Positions 9,840-18,141 of a DNA stretch of 64,000 bases are shown here, in pieces; the first letter of the stretch is position 1; each line of letters opens with the position of its first letter. Below the pieces are notes generated by a model that did not search any database, had not been told where the DNA came from, and worked only from the letters and a program-made list of their open reading frames with translations. The DNA comes from Lachnospiraceae bacterium (lineage in GTDB: Bacteria > Bacillota > Clostridia > Lachnospirales > Lachnospiraceae). The stretch covers positions 1-64,000 of the forward strand of contig JAFUKH010000061.1 in assembly GCA_017467845.1 (NCBI GenBank), written 5' to 3'. A program made the position numbers and the translations under genes.

Positions 9840-9851
9840 GGAGTGTGGTTC
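9821..9851 (-). terminator. terminator between convergent genes
   Basis: A 12-bp stem (GAACCACGCTCC with GGAGTGTGGTTC) and a 7-base loop. On the minus strand it is followed by TTCTTTTTTT, so it works best for the GGDEF gene. It overlaps the stop codon of the convergent permease gene. Confidence 0.85.
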
Positions 9852-9857
9852 CATCCC

Positions 9858-11618
9858 TTAATTATAAAATACTTTTTTGATTGACTTTATTACCCGTTCT
9901 CCATCAAAAGGCTTTGCAATAAAATCATCTGCGCCCCTTTCAAAAGCCTGAAGCCTTGTACTGTTATTGTCCTGACTGGAGCAGGCAATAACCTTAATGT
10001 ACGGATACTTTTTCTGTAAAATGCTGGTTGCAGAGATTCCATCCATTACCGGCATAATCAAATCAAGCAATACAATATCCGGCTGGAACTTCTCCACCAT
10101 ACGGAACATCTCGTCACCGTCTGCAGCCTCAGCGCATTTATAAGATTCTGTTTTCAAAATCTCAAGCAAATACTCTCTCATATACTGTGAGTCATCCACA
10201 ATCAGTACCTTCGGCTTGCGATTCTTTTTCTCTTTCAGCTTCAACTTAATGTTACGCTTATTATCGTACATATTAGAGTCCGCAGCATTAAGAAGTACCT
10301 CCATACTGCAGTTCACAATATTATTGGACATTGCATAACCATAGGCATAGCTAATCTGCGCCTGACCCTCTTCCAAATTCATGCGCACTCGCTTGTTATA
10401 CTTACCTGCCTCTTCTTCGATACGATTGATTACCAGCTTAACCACAGCTTCATCCACATTTTGAAGAACTGCCACAAACTCATCACCGCCGTACCTACCC
10501 ACAAAATCCTCTTCTCGGATGGCTTTACGAAGTATTCCGCCAAACTGCTTAATTAAAATATCACCTTCCACATGACCCTGCTTATCATTCACTTCCTTCA
10601 AATTATTCAGGTCAATCATAATGCAACAGGTAACACCCTTTGACAAGTCCTGATTCTTCAAAACCTCTTCACAACGGCTCTTATTAGGAAGTCCGGTATG
10701 TAAATCCAGATACGCTTTCTCTGTCAGCTGCATCTGCTGTTTCATATTGGCACGATAAAGCTCATTATAAGTATCTGCCAAAATATAAAACTCATAGGAG
10801 CCACTCTTGGTCAGAGGCTTATTCTCCTGAAATGATTTCAAAACCTTACGGAAAGGAAATACTACGAAATATGCCATGGAAAGAAATAACAGCACATTAA
10901 ATACTAACATACAGTACATCAGAACCCTCTGCTGATTGATATAGCCCCCCAATACATCCGTAGAATTCTTCTGCTGGCTCATATATCGCTCTTCCACCAA
11001 CACTTCCGCCTGATCAATGTAGCTATGGATATCCGCCTTCGCAGCCTGATAGAACTCACCGTAAAGCATGGTGTTGGCTTTTTCCAGCTGCTGTTCCTTT
11101 TCTCTAAGCTTGTCAATATGGAACAATTGTGCATCTAATACATCTGCCGGTAAAACCATATTCTTTAGCTGGCCATTGGCAACCACAAGAAGCTTCATGA
11201 TGTAACAATCTGTATTCTTAAGTCCCGTAGATATCTCCGTAGCTTCCAAAAGCAGCTTATACACTTCATCATTATTATGATACTTTGCAATGTGAGCCAA
11301 GGCATCTTGATAAGTCTTGCCATCATCAAAGGCTTCAAAATAATTATACACATATGTCTCATCAATATTGTTGTAGAATTTCTCTACCATATTGGTCATG
11401 ACATCTGTAGTATTACGTATAGTATTGATACTCTCAATACAAGTCGAATACTCCTCCGTGTATGATTCAAACAAGGTAAAACTCCTTGCTATTTCCGTTG
11501 TAAGAAAAAGACTGCCGACAATGAGCACAGCGGAAAATAAAATATAGACAAAACTTACATGTGTAATTCTAGGTGCCCTTATTCTCAGTAAACCACCATT
11601 TTTATTCTCTTTCTTCAT
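9858..11618 (-). CDS. membrane diguanylate cyclase with C-terminal receiver domain
   Basis: The 586 residues run in this order: transmembrane helix (about 20-42), helical extracytoplasmic region, second helix (about 233-255), GGDEF domain with intact GGDEF at 377-381, then a receiver domain from about 469 with the phosphoacceptor at D519. The cyclase makes c-di-GMP. Having the receiver last is unusual, since receivers normally come first. It follows the HD-GYP gene after only 4 bases, so synthesis and breakdown of the messenger are encoded together. No cognate histidine kinase is nearby. Confidence 0.9.
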   Translation of the reverse strand: MKKENKNGGLLRIRAPRITHVSFVYILFSAVLIVGSLFLTTEIARSFTLFESYTEEYSTCIESINTIRNTTDVMTNMVEKFYNNIDETYVYNYFEAFDDGKTYQDALAHIAKYHNNDEVYKLLLEATEISTGLKNTDCYIMKLLVVANGQLKNMVLPADVLDAQLFHIDKLREKEQQLEKANTMLYGEFYQAAKADIHSYIDQAEVLVEERYMSQQKNSTDVLGGYINQQRVLMYCMLVFNVLLFLSMAYFVVFPFRKVLKSFQENKPLTKSGSYEFYILADTYNELYRANMKQQMQLTEKAYLDLHTGLPNKSRCEEVLKNQDLSKGVTCCIMIDLNNLKEVNDKQGHVEGDILIKQFGGILRKAIREEDFVGRYGGDEFVAVLQNVDEAVVKLVINRIEEEAGKYNKRVRMNLEEGQAQISYAYGYAMSNNIVNCSMEVLLNAADSNMYDNKRNIKLKLKEKKNRKPKVLIVDDSQYMREYLLEILKTESYKCAEAADGDEMFRMVEKFQPDIVLLDLIMPVMDGISATSILQKKYPYIKVIACSSQDNNSTRLQAFERGADDFIAKPFDGERVIKSIKKVFYN

Positions 11619-11622
11619 AACG

Positions 11623-12714
11623 CTATGATTGTTCTCCCTCTACAGCATTTTGAAAATCTTCTACCGAAGCCTCAAAGCATTTCAACATTTTATGAGAAAA
11701 CACACCACATTCCCCATTCTTAATCATGTTAATTGCCTCTTCCACGCTGTAAGCATCCTTGTATACTCTCTTACTGACAAGTGCATCGAACACATCTGCA
11801 ACGGCAACGGCCTGTGCCCAAATAGGACATGCTTCACCTACAAGTCCATCCGGATATCCTCTCCCATCGTATCTCTCATGATGATATCTGACAATATCAT
11901 AACAGTACCCATAAAAGGCACTATGCTCCTGTTTAAAGGATTCCAATATCTGACATCCGTACAAGGTATGACGCTTCATCTCTGCATACTCTTCATCCGT
12001 CAATCTTCCCGGCTTTAATAATATCGCATCCGGAATCCCTACCTTACCAATATCATGAAGTGCCGATGCATTCACAATATTCGTTACATCTTCCTCGGTC
12101 AAATTATATTCCGGGTAGAACACTAAAACCTTCTTCATAATAATCTTGGTAAAATTCTGGACACGCTTTACATGTTCACTGGACTCTAAGCTTCTAAATT
12201 CCACAACCGAACCAAGGGCATTCACAAGAAAATCACTGCTCTTACGAAGCTGTTCTCTGCTCCTGCGAAGTCTCTCCTGACTAAGCACCAATTCTCTTGT
12301 ACGAACCTCCAGCAAGTCCTCCATATGATTCTTTGTCTGAAAAAGCTGAATCACATTCTGAGCACGCTGAAATACAATTCTATGGGAAAAAGGCTTATAA
12401 ACCACATCGGAACAACCATATTCATAGGCCTTCTCTTCTTCCTGTAAGGTTGTCTCTCCTGTAATCATAATTACAGGAATGGTGTTCATATAACCTTCTT
12501 CCTTCATTTCCTTCAAAACATCAAGGCCACATTTCTTTGGCATTACCTGATCAAGAAATACCACCGCAATCTCATCGGAATACTGCTTCACCAGGGATAT
12601 CGCTGTTTCACCATCTCCGGCTTCCAGAATCGAATATTTCTCTTCGAAAATCATCCGAAGAATATCTCTGTTAATCTCTGAGTCATCCACAATTAGGACT
12701 TTATCCGCAACCAT
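11623..12714 (-). CDS. response regulator with HD-GYP c-di-GMP phosphodiesterase domain
   Basis: A 363-residue protein: receiver domain (acidic pair D10/D11, phosphoacceptor D55, K108), a short coiled linker (about 130-165), then an HD-GYP domain with HDIGK at 220-224, HHE at 278-280 and RGYP at 285-288. All key residues are present, so c-di-GMP hydrolysis is expected. I place the start at the ATG at 12714, which has GGAGG 8 bases before it. An in-frame TTG further upstream would put the ribosome site inside the gene. Confidence 0.92.
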   Translation of the reverse strand: MVADKVLIVDDSEINRDILRMIFEEKYSILEAGDGETAISLVKQYSDEIAVVFLDQVMPKKCGLDVLKEMKEEGYMNTIPVIMITGETTLQEEEKAYEYGCSDVVYKPFSHRIVFQRAQNVIQLFQTKNHMEDLLEVRTRELVLSQERLRRSREQLRKSSDFLVNALGSVVEFRSLESSEHVKRVQNFTKIIMKKVLVFYPEYNLTEEDVTNIVNASALHDIGKVGIPDAILLKPGRLTDEEYAEMKRHTLYGCQILESFKQEHSAFYGYCYDIVRYHHERYDGRGYPDGLVGEACPIWAQAVAVADVFDALVSKRVYKDAYSVEEAINMIKNGECGVFSHKMLKCFEASVEDFQNAVEGEQS

Positions 12715-12771
12715 ATGCAAATCCTCCAAGGCTAACCTTTGTTCATTACATCAAAAATCATACTTGGTACC

Positions 12772-12780
12772 ATTATACCA
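12772..12780 (-). promoter_or_regulatory. extended -10 promoter of the c-di-GMP operon
   Basis: TGGTATAAT on the minus strand is an extended -10 element (TGnTATAAT). The -35 position is only a T-run belonging to the tRNA terminator. It lies about 60 bases before the HD-GYP start. Confidence 0.5.
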
Positions 12781-12793
12781 CCAATTTTCTGAC

Positions 12794-12837
12794 AAAAAAA
12801 CCCCAAACATTTCATTTTACCGAAATGTTTGAGGTTT
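12794..12837 (-). terminator. terminator after tRNA-Thr
   Basis: A 13-bp stem (CCCCAAACATTTC paired with GAAATGTTTGAGG, one G-U) with an 8-base loop, followed on the minus strand by seven T. It sits just downstream of the tRNA. Confidence 0.9.
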
Positions 12838-12843
12838 TTACTA

Positions 12844-12916
12844 AGCTGAAAATGGGACTCGAACCCACGACCCCTTCATTACGAGTGAAGTGCTCTACCG
12901 ACTGAGCTATTTCAGC
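12844..12916 (-). tRNA. tRNA-Thr (anticodon CGT)
   Basis: A 73-base cloverleaf: acceptor GCTGAAA with TTTCAGC, D-arm GCTC/GAGC, anticodon arm CTTCA-CTCGTAA-TGAAG giving anticodon CGT (codon ACG), and T-arm GTGGG-TTCGAGT-CCCAT. The CCA tail is not encoded. It stands alone, with its own promoter and terminator. Confidence 0.97.
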
Positions 12917-12962
12917 ATTAGCATGAATTGGGGAATTCAAGATGTCTACTTAAGACTTCTTC

Positions 12963-12991
12963 ATTATACGTTTAAAAATTGCATTTTGCAA
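12963..12991 (-). promoter_or_regulatory. promoter of tRNA-Thr
   Basis: TTGCAA, 17 bases, TATAAT on the minus strand, close to the SigA consensus. The start site would be about 40 bases before the mature tRNA. Confidence 0.8.
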
Positions 12992-13051
12992 CATAAAATT
13001 CCCTAATTTATTGAAATAGTATCGCGGATTTCGACAATTCTAATCAAAAGT

Positions 13052-13903
13052 CTATTTATCCAGATGTACGTCCACCTGTGGGAATGGAATACTAATTCCG
13101 GCTTCATCCAAAGTATATTTCACATTTTCTGTAAGCCAGCCCTTAATATCCCAGTAATCCCCACTGTTTACCCAGCAACGTACATTCAAATCTACGCTGC
13201 TTGCGGCAAGCTCATTTACAAAAACATTACTGCTACCATCCTGAAGAATCTTATTATTAGACGCCATCAGCTCCATAATCTTATCCTTAGCCAGTTTGAT
13301 ATCTGAATCATAGGAAATTCCTACAAGTATGTCAATTCTTCTGGTTTTCTGGGTAGATACATTGGTAATTGCATTATTGGCCAGAGTTCCGTTAGGAAGA
13401 ATTACTGTCTTATTATCTCCGGTAAGTAAGGTAGTATAGAAAATGTGTACCTCATGTACAGTTCCCTCATGACCTGCATTATCGATAATATAATCGCCAA
13501 TTCCAAATGGCTTTAATACTAAAATAAGCACACCACCGGCAAAATTAGATAAACTTCCCTGTACAGCAAGACCGATTGCAACACCGGCAGAACCAAGGAG
13601 TGCTACTACACTTGCCGCGTCCACACCAAGATTGGTTGCCAGTAAAAATATTAATACTACATAGAGCCCGATTTTAATAAAGGAATCAACAAAGGTGATA
13701 ACACTTAAATCTGCATCGGCCTTCTCCATTGCCTTCTTTACAAGCTTACGAATAATCCTAATTGCCTGAACACCTACCAGGAACAACACTACTACAAACA
13801 GCACTCTCATACCAAAGCTTAAAATCTTCTCCGGCAAATCATAAAGTGCATTCTTTAGGCCACCCAGTGCAGCGGACTGTGCCGTAAAAAATACATTCAT
13901 CAT
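13052..13903 (-). CDS. mscS: small-conductance mechanosensitive channel (MscS family)
   Basis: A 283-residue protein with three N-terminal hydrophobic segments. The pore-lining third helix is Gly/Ala-rich (VVALLGSAGVAIGLAVQGSL), followed by the beta domain (GGVLILVLKPFGIGDYI). Length matches E. coli MscS. Such channels open under osmotic downshock to release solutes. The start codon shares one base with the glgB stop (TAATG), so the two are translationally coupled, an unexpected pairing of a glycogen enzyme and an osmotic valve. Confidence 0.93.
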   Translation of the reverse strand: MMNVFFTAQSAALGGLKNALYDLPEKILSFGMRVLFVVVLFLVGVQAIRIIRKLVKKAMEKADADLSVITFVDSFIKIGLYVVLIFLLATNLGVDAASVVALLGSAGVAIGLAVQGSLSNFAGGVLILVLKPFGIGDYIIDNAGHEGTVHEVHIFYTTLLTGDNKTVILPNGTLANNAITNVSTQKTRRIDILVGISYDSDIKLAKDKIMELMASNNKILQDGSSNVFVNELAASSVDLNVRCWVNSGDYWDIKGWLTENVKYTLDEAGISIPFPQVDVHLDK

Positions 13904-16197
13904 TATTTCTTTGTGCCTTTCTTAACTGTTTTTTCTTTTTTAACGATTGTTTTCTTACGGATACGCTCCGCAATCACCTTTTCCAGCTCCTCCTCAGTAT
14001 AAGGAACAAATCGTAAGATACTTAAGGAAAGAGGTGCAAGCTTTACTTCAATGGACTGTTCCTTGGCATCCCAGACAATATCCTCTGCCTTCTTAATACG
14101 GGAATTAACAACTCCGCTTCCGCCAAGCTTCACGTCATCGGTATTGAAAATCTCTTTATACTTACCTTCATAAGGAACTCCGGTACGGATGATCTGCTCC
14201 TTGCCTGCAAAGTTTGCAACCACTACAAGGATATCATCCTCCTCAGTACCCTTACGCATGTAAGAAAGATAACAATCATCACCGGAAATGCAATTGAGCC
14301 ATGCAAAACCTTCAGGCGAATCATCCAGTGCATAGAGTGCCTTTTCCTTACGATAGAGCTCATTTAACTGCTTATAGCAATCTGCCACTCCCTTGTGACC
14401 GGGCTCCTTATAAAGCTCCCACTGCAGGATTCGTGCCTCATTGAACTCATCAAATTCTGCAACATCCTGTCCCATGAATAAAGCTTTCTTACCCGGATGG
14501 GTCATCATATAAGCATAGGTCAGCTTAAGACCTGCGAATTTCTCCTCTGGAGTGCCCGGCATCTTACCAATCATGGTTGCCTTGCCATGAACTACTTCAT
14601 CATGAGAGAATACCAGCATAAACTTCTCGCTGTAGGCATAAATCATACTAAAGGTAAGCTCACCGTGGCGTCCGCTTCTGAAATACGGGTCAGTCTTGAT
14701 ATACTCTAAATAGTCATTCATAAAGCCCATGTTCCACTTAAGGTCAAAGCCAAGACCATCATCCTTAAGGTCTCCGGTAATCTTCGGGAATGCCGTACTT
14801 TCCTCTGCAATGGAAAGCACACCCGGATTACGCTTCTTCATCACAGAATTCAGATGCTTCATAAACTCAATAGCTTCTAAATTCTCATTACCCCCGTACA
14901 TATTGGCAACCCATTCCCCATCATTTTTGCCATAATCCAGATAAAGCATACTTGCCACTGCATCCATACGGATACCATCCACATGATATTTCTCCACCCA
15001 GAATAAAGCATTGGCAATCAGATAGTTGGAAACCTCCGGTCTTCCATAATTGTAAATCAGGGTTCCCCAATGAGGGTGACTGCCCTTTCTCGGATCCATA
15101 TGCTCATACAGACAAGTTCCGTCAAAATTGGAAAGACCATGTGTATCTCTGGGAAAATGCGCAGGAACCCAATCTAAAATTACACCGATACCAGCCTTGT
15201 GCAGCTCATTTACGAAGTACATAAAGTCCTCGGGAGAACCATATCTGGCAGTAGGTGCATAGTATCCGATAACTTGATATCCCCATGAACCATCAAAAGG
15301 ATGTTCCATTACCGGCATCAGCTCTACATGAGTATATCCCATCTCCTTGATATAAGGAATTAATTTGTGCGCAATCTGACGATAATTTGCATAAGGTCTC
15401 TCATCTCCCGGAGCCACAAAAGAGCCAAGATAAAGCTCATATACGCTCATAGGCACATTTCCGGTCTGGAACGCACTTCTACCCTCAATAAACTTCTTGT
15501 CCTCCCATTTAAAGTCACTGATATCTACAATTACACTGGCAGTATCCGGTCTAAGCTGGGCTGCATTACCGTAAGGGTCTGCCTTCAAATAGGTGAGCCC
15601 CCCCTTTACCTTCAATTCAAACTTATAATTATCACCGCACTTTGCATCCGGAATAAATAATTCAAAAATGCCGGAATCCCAAAGTCTTCTCATCTGATGA
15701 ATTCTACCATCCCAGTTATTGAAATCACCTACAACGCTGACACGAACTGCATTAGGAGCCCACACTGCAAAAAGTGTACCTTCTTCACCGTCCAAAACAT
15801 AAGGATGCGCACCCAACTTCTCATAAATGGTATAATGAATACCGGCATTGAACTTCTCGGTATCCGCCTTGGTAATCACAGGCTCATGACGATATGCATC
15901 CTTATAAATGGCCTTTGTTCCGTCTTCTCTGTATGCAGTATAATAGTATACACCTATTTTCTTCTCAGGAATCAGGATAGCAAAATATCCATCCTGATCT
16001 GCCATCTCCATCTCATAGGTCTGCTCAGTTTCCACAATTGTCAGGGTTACTCTTACCGCTCCCGGAAAAAAGCATTGTACAAGAGTGCTGTTACCTGATT
16101 TATGAGGCCCTAACAATCCATGAGGATTGTCACTTTCCGAATAAATAATTTCCTCAATTGTAGGCCAATACATTAATTTATATAATTTGTTATCCAT
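13903..16197 (-). CDS. glgB: 1,4-alpha-glucan branching enzyme
   Basis: The 764-residue enzyme adds alpha-1,6 branches to glycogen. It has the N-terminal carbohydrate-binding module (HGLLGPH), then the GH13 barrel with intact catalytic regions: DGIRMDAVASML (nucleophile Asp), IAEESTAFP (acid/base Glu) and FSHDEVVHGK. The last roughly 20 residues form a Lys-rich tail (KKTIVKKEKTVKKGTKK) that most homologues lack. It lies 15 bases after DUF1015 and is coupled to mscS. No other glg genes are in the window apart from the inactive GH13 protein near 32 kb. Confidence 0.97.
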   Translation of the reverse strand: MDNKLYKLMYWPTIEEIIYSESDNPHGLLGPHKSGNSTLVQCFFPGAVRVTLTIVETEQTYEMEMADQDGYFAILIPEKKIGVYYYTAYREDGTKAIYKDAYRHEPVITKADTEKFNAGIHYTIYEKLGAHPYVLDGEEGTLFAVWAPNAVRVSVVGDFNNWDGRIHQMRRLWDSGIFELFIPDAKCGDNYKFELKVKGGLTYLKADPYGNAAQLRPDTASVIVDISDFKWEDKKFIEGRSAFQTGNVPMSVYELYLGSFVAPGDERPYANYRQIAHKLIPYIKEMGYTHVELMPVMEHPFDGSWGYQVIGYYAPTARYGSPEDFMYFVNELHKAGIGVILDWVPAHFPRDTHGLSNFDGTCLYEHMDPRKGSHPHWGTLIYNYGRPEVSNYLIANALFWVEKYHVDGIRMDAVASMLYLDYGKNDGEWVANMYGGNENLEAIEFMKHLNSVMKKRNPGVLSIAEESTAFPKITGDLKDDGLGFDLKWNMGFMNDYLEYIKTDPYFRSGRHGELTFSMIYAYSEKFMLVFSHDEVVHGKATMIGKMPGTPEEKFAGLKLTYAYMMTHPGKKALFMGQDVAEFDEFNEARILQWELYKEPGHKGVADCYKQLNELYRKEKALYALDDSPEGFAWLNCISGDDCYLSYMRKGTEEDDILVVVANFAGKEQIIRTGVPYEGKYKEIFNTDDVKLGGSGVVNSRIKKAEDIVWDAKEQSIEVKLAPLSLSILRFVPYTEEELEKVIAERIRKKTIVKKEKTVKKGTKK

Positions 16198-16212
16198 AAG
16201 CTTTCCCTCTCT

Positions 16213-17445
16213 TTAAATTTTATGAATAAATAAACCGCTTCTCAACTTCGGTTCAAACCATGTAGACTTGGGTGGCATAAGTAAACCAGCATCAGCAACT
16301 CCGAACAGTTCGTAGATGGTGGTGGGATACATGGAGAATGCAACCTTCATATCTGAAGATACTCTTTTCTCCAACTCAGAAAGCCCCCTAATACCTCCCA
16401 CAAAATCAATACGCTTATCTGTCTTAGGATCACCAATTCCAAGTACCGGACCAAGTAAATAATCCTGCAAAATGGAAACATCAAGTCCCTTTACTGCATC
16501 ATCACTCTTTAAAGCATCCTTTGCCTCCAGAAGATACCACTTACCCTCTAAGAACATACCAAACTGTCCCTTTTTCTGAGGCTTTACCTGAGAATCCTTA
16601 AATGACACTACAAAATCCTCAGAGATACGTTCCATAAATTCTTCCGAAGAAAAACCATTTAAATCCTTCACCACGCGATTATAGTCCATAATGGCCAACT
16701 CCTCGGAAGGGAAAAGCACCGATAAGAAGTAGTTAAACTCCTCTGCTCCGGTATAGGAAGGATTCTCCTCTCTTCTCTTCATTCCTACCTTTACCGCTGA
16801 GGCACATCTATGATGACCATCTGCAATGTAAATGGCATCCATCTTCTCAAAAAGCTGCTGTAGCTCAGCCACCTTCTCTTCACTATTCACAATCCACACT
16901 CTGTGAATAATGCCATCCTCGGAAGTAAAATCATACACTGCCCTTCTGCTTATTACCTCTGCCACAATTTCATTGATTCTGTCACAGCTTCTGTAAGCAA
17001 GGAAAATGGGGCCAGTCTGGGCACTACAGATATCCACGTGCCGGATTCTGTCAAGCTCCTTGTCCGCTCGGGTATTTTCATGCTTCTTAATCACATTACC
17101 CACATAATCATCAATGGATGCACAGGCTACAATACCCTTCTGGCTTCTTCCATCCATTACCTGCTCATATATGTAATAACAAGGACTATCGTCCTGAATA
17201 AATTTACCTTCCGAAATCCATAAGTCCAGCAACTCTCTTGCCTTATCATATACCCTGGCATCATAGGTATCTACATCCGCCGGGAAGGAAGTCTCCGCAC
17301 GGTCAATTGCAAGGAACGAATCTGGATTTGCTTTTACAACGCAAGCTGCCTCTGTCCTGTTATACACATCATAGGGAAGGGCCGCAATCTTTGACGCCAT
17401 CGTCTCACAGGGACGATAAGCCTTAAAAGGTCTGATAGTCGCCAT
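16213..17445 (-). CDS. DUF1015 family protein
   Basis: A 410-residue cytoplasmic protein of the DUF1015 family. Its N-terminus RPFKAYRPCETMASKIAALPYDV and the central IADGHHRCASA are family hallmarks. The biochemical role is not established. In many clostridia this gene sits next to serC and serA. Here it is about 0.7 kb beyond serA, separated by a small plus-strand gene and a structured region, and it has its own promoter at 17480-17508. It heads the DUF1015-glgB-mscS unit. Confidence 0.9.
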   Translation of the reverse strand: MATIRPFKAYRPCETMASKIAALPYDVYNRTEAACVVKANPDSFLAIDRAETSFPADVDTYDARVYDKARELLDLWISEGKFIQDDSPCYYIYEQVMDGRSQKGIVACASIDDYVGNVIKKHENTRADKELDRIRHVDICSAQTGPIFLAYRSCDRINEIVAEVISRRAVYDFTSEDGIIHRVWIVNSEEKVAELQQLFEKMDAIYIADGHHRCASAVKVGMKRREENPSYTGAEEFNYFLSVLFPSEELAIMDYNRVVKDLNGFSSEEFMERISEDFVVSFKDSQVKPQKKGQFGMFLEGKWYLLEAKDALKSDDAVKGLDVSILQDYLLGPVLGIGDPKTDKRIDFVGGIRGLSELEKRVSSDMKVAFSMYPTTIYELFGVADAGLLMPPKSTWFEPKLRSGLFIHKI

Positions 17446-17479
17446 TCATCTACTACTCCTAACTAATTATTTCATTTTA

Positions 17480-17508
17480 ATTTTATCATTTCAAACTATA
17501 CAACTCAA
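17480..17508 (-). promoter_or_regulatory. promoter of DUF1015-glgB-mscS
   Basis: TTGAGT, 17 bases, TAAAAT on the minus strand, about 35 bases from the DUF1015 start codon. Confidence 0.6.
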
Positions 17509-17547
17509 GCCTTTGGTGATAAAATATTTTTACGTTCAGAAGCAAGC

Positions 17548-17627
17548 ACTTTCATCTAAAGCTTTGCACGTCAAGCTTGCTTGTAAGTGCAAGGATTTGG
17601 ATGAAAGTATTTGGCGAGAGCCAAATA
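17548..17627. repeat. pair of inverted repeats in the leader region
   Basis: Two consecutive hairpins. The first has ACTTTCATC (17548-17556) and TTGCAC (17564-17569) paired with GTGCAA (17587-17592) and GATGAAAGT (17600-17608). The second is TATTTGGC-GAGA-GCCAAATA at 17608-17627, a perfect 8-bp stem with a tetraloop. They directly precede the tandem repeats and probably form the 5' part of the same structured leader. Confidence 0.65.
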
Positions 17628-17661
17628 ATGAGCAAAAGGAAAGCTGCGCAGCAGCGATTTT

Positions 17662-17780
17662 GCGAATTGCTTCTGAAAGAAGAAGCGAATTGCTTCTGAA
17701 CAAGGGAAGCGAATTGCTTCTGAACAAGGGAAGCGAATTGCTTCTGAAAGAAGAAGCGAATTGCTTCTGAAAGAAAGAAG
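17662..17780. repeat. five tandem 23-24-base hairpin repeats
   Basis: Copies of GCGAATTGCTTCTGAA begin at 17662, 17685, 17709, 17733 and 17756, each followed by an AGAAGAA or CAAGGGAA tail. From copy two on, each unit contains GAAGC-GAATT-GCTTC, a 5-bp stem with a 5-base loop. The spacing is continuous, with no spacers, so this is not a CRISPR array. The block ends 30 bases before the start codon at 17810. Confidence 0.9.
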
Positions 17781-17809
17781 CCGACGCTTCAAAAAATTTG
17801 GAGGTAACT

Positions 17810-18088
17810 ATGACAGAAGAAAATCGTAATATTTTAGAGCGAATTAACGCATATTCCGAAAAAACCTTAGGAGAAATCGATCCACAGAAGGTTCCTGTAT
17901 CGGAACAGATTGCCAAGCTTCGTCCAATTATGGAAGAAATTGCTACCGAAAAAGGAATTTCTCTAGAGGACATGTTCATTCTTTACATGGATTTGCAGAC
18001 AGAAGCCAGTGTTGCAACACAGAAAAAGCTTGTTGAAAGCTTAAGTGATGTTAACAACGGCGACGGATCTCCTATTCTTTTCCGTTAA
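17810..18088 (+). CDS. small conserved-looking protein of unknown function
   Basis: A 92-residue, mostly alpha-helical, acidic soluble protein (MTEENRNILERINAYSEK...), with no signal peptide or metal motif. I do not recognise the family. The ATG at 17810 follows GGAGG with a 5-base gap; an in-frame TTG at 17798 would place that ribosome site inside the gene. It is the only plus-strand gene between serCA and DUF1015, has a long structured leader upstream, and is followed by a bidirectional terminator. Codon use resembles its neighbours, so it looks real. Confidence 0.75.
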   Translation: MTEENRNILERINAYSEKTLGEIDPQKVPVSEQIAKLRPIMEEIATEKGISLEDMFILYMDLQTEASVATQKKLVESLSDVNNGDGSPILFR

Positions 18089-18101
18089 TTTTTGTATTAT
18101 A

Positions 18102-18131
18102 AAAGGCTTACCACCGCCATGGTAAGCCTTT
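18102..18131. terminator. bidirectional terminator
   Basis: A 12-bp stem, AAAGGCTTACCA with TGGTAAGCCTTT, loop CCGCCA, flanked by A- and T-rich runs on both sides. It serves the 92-residue gene on the plus strand and serA on the minus strand. Confidence 0.9.
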
Positions 18132-18141
18132 ATTTATTATA

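Noticed and set aside
17662..17780. Possible CRISPR array
   Set aside because: The units are directly adjacent with no unique spacers, and no cas genes are present.
17536..17979. Minus-strand open frame of 147 codons with Ser/Leu/Pro repeats
   Set aside because: It is the reverse reading of the tandem hairpin repeats and of the real 92-residue plus-strand gene. It has no ribosome site of its own and its amino-acid repeats simply follow the DNA repeats.
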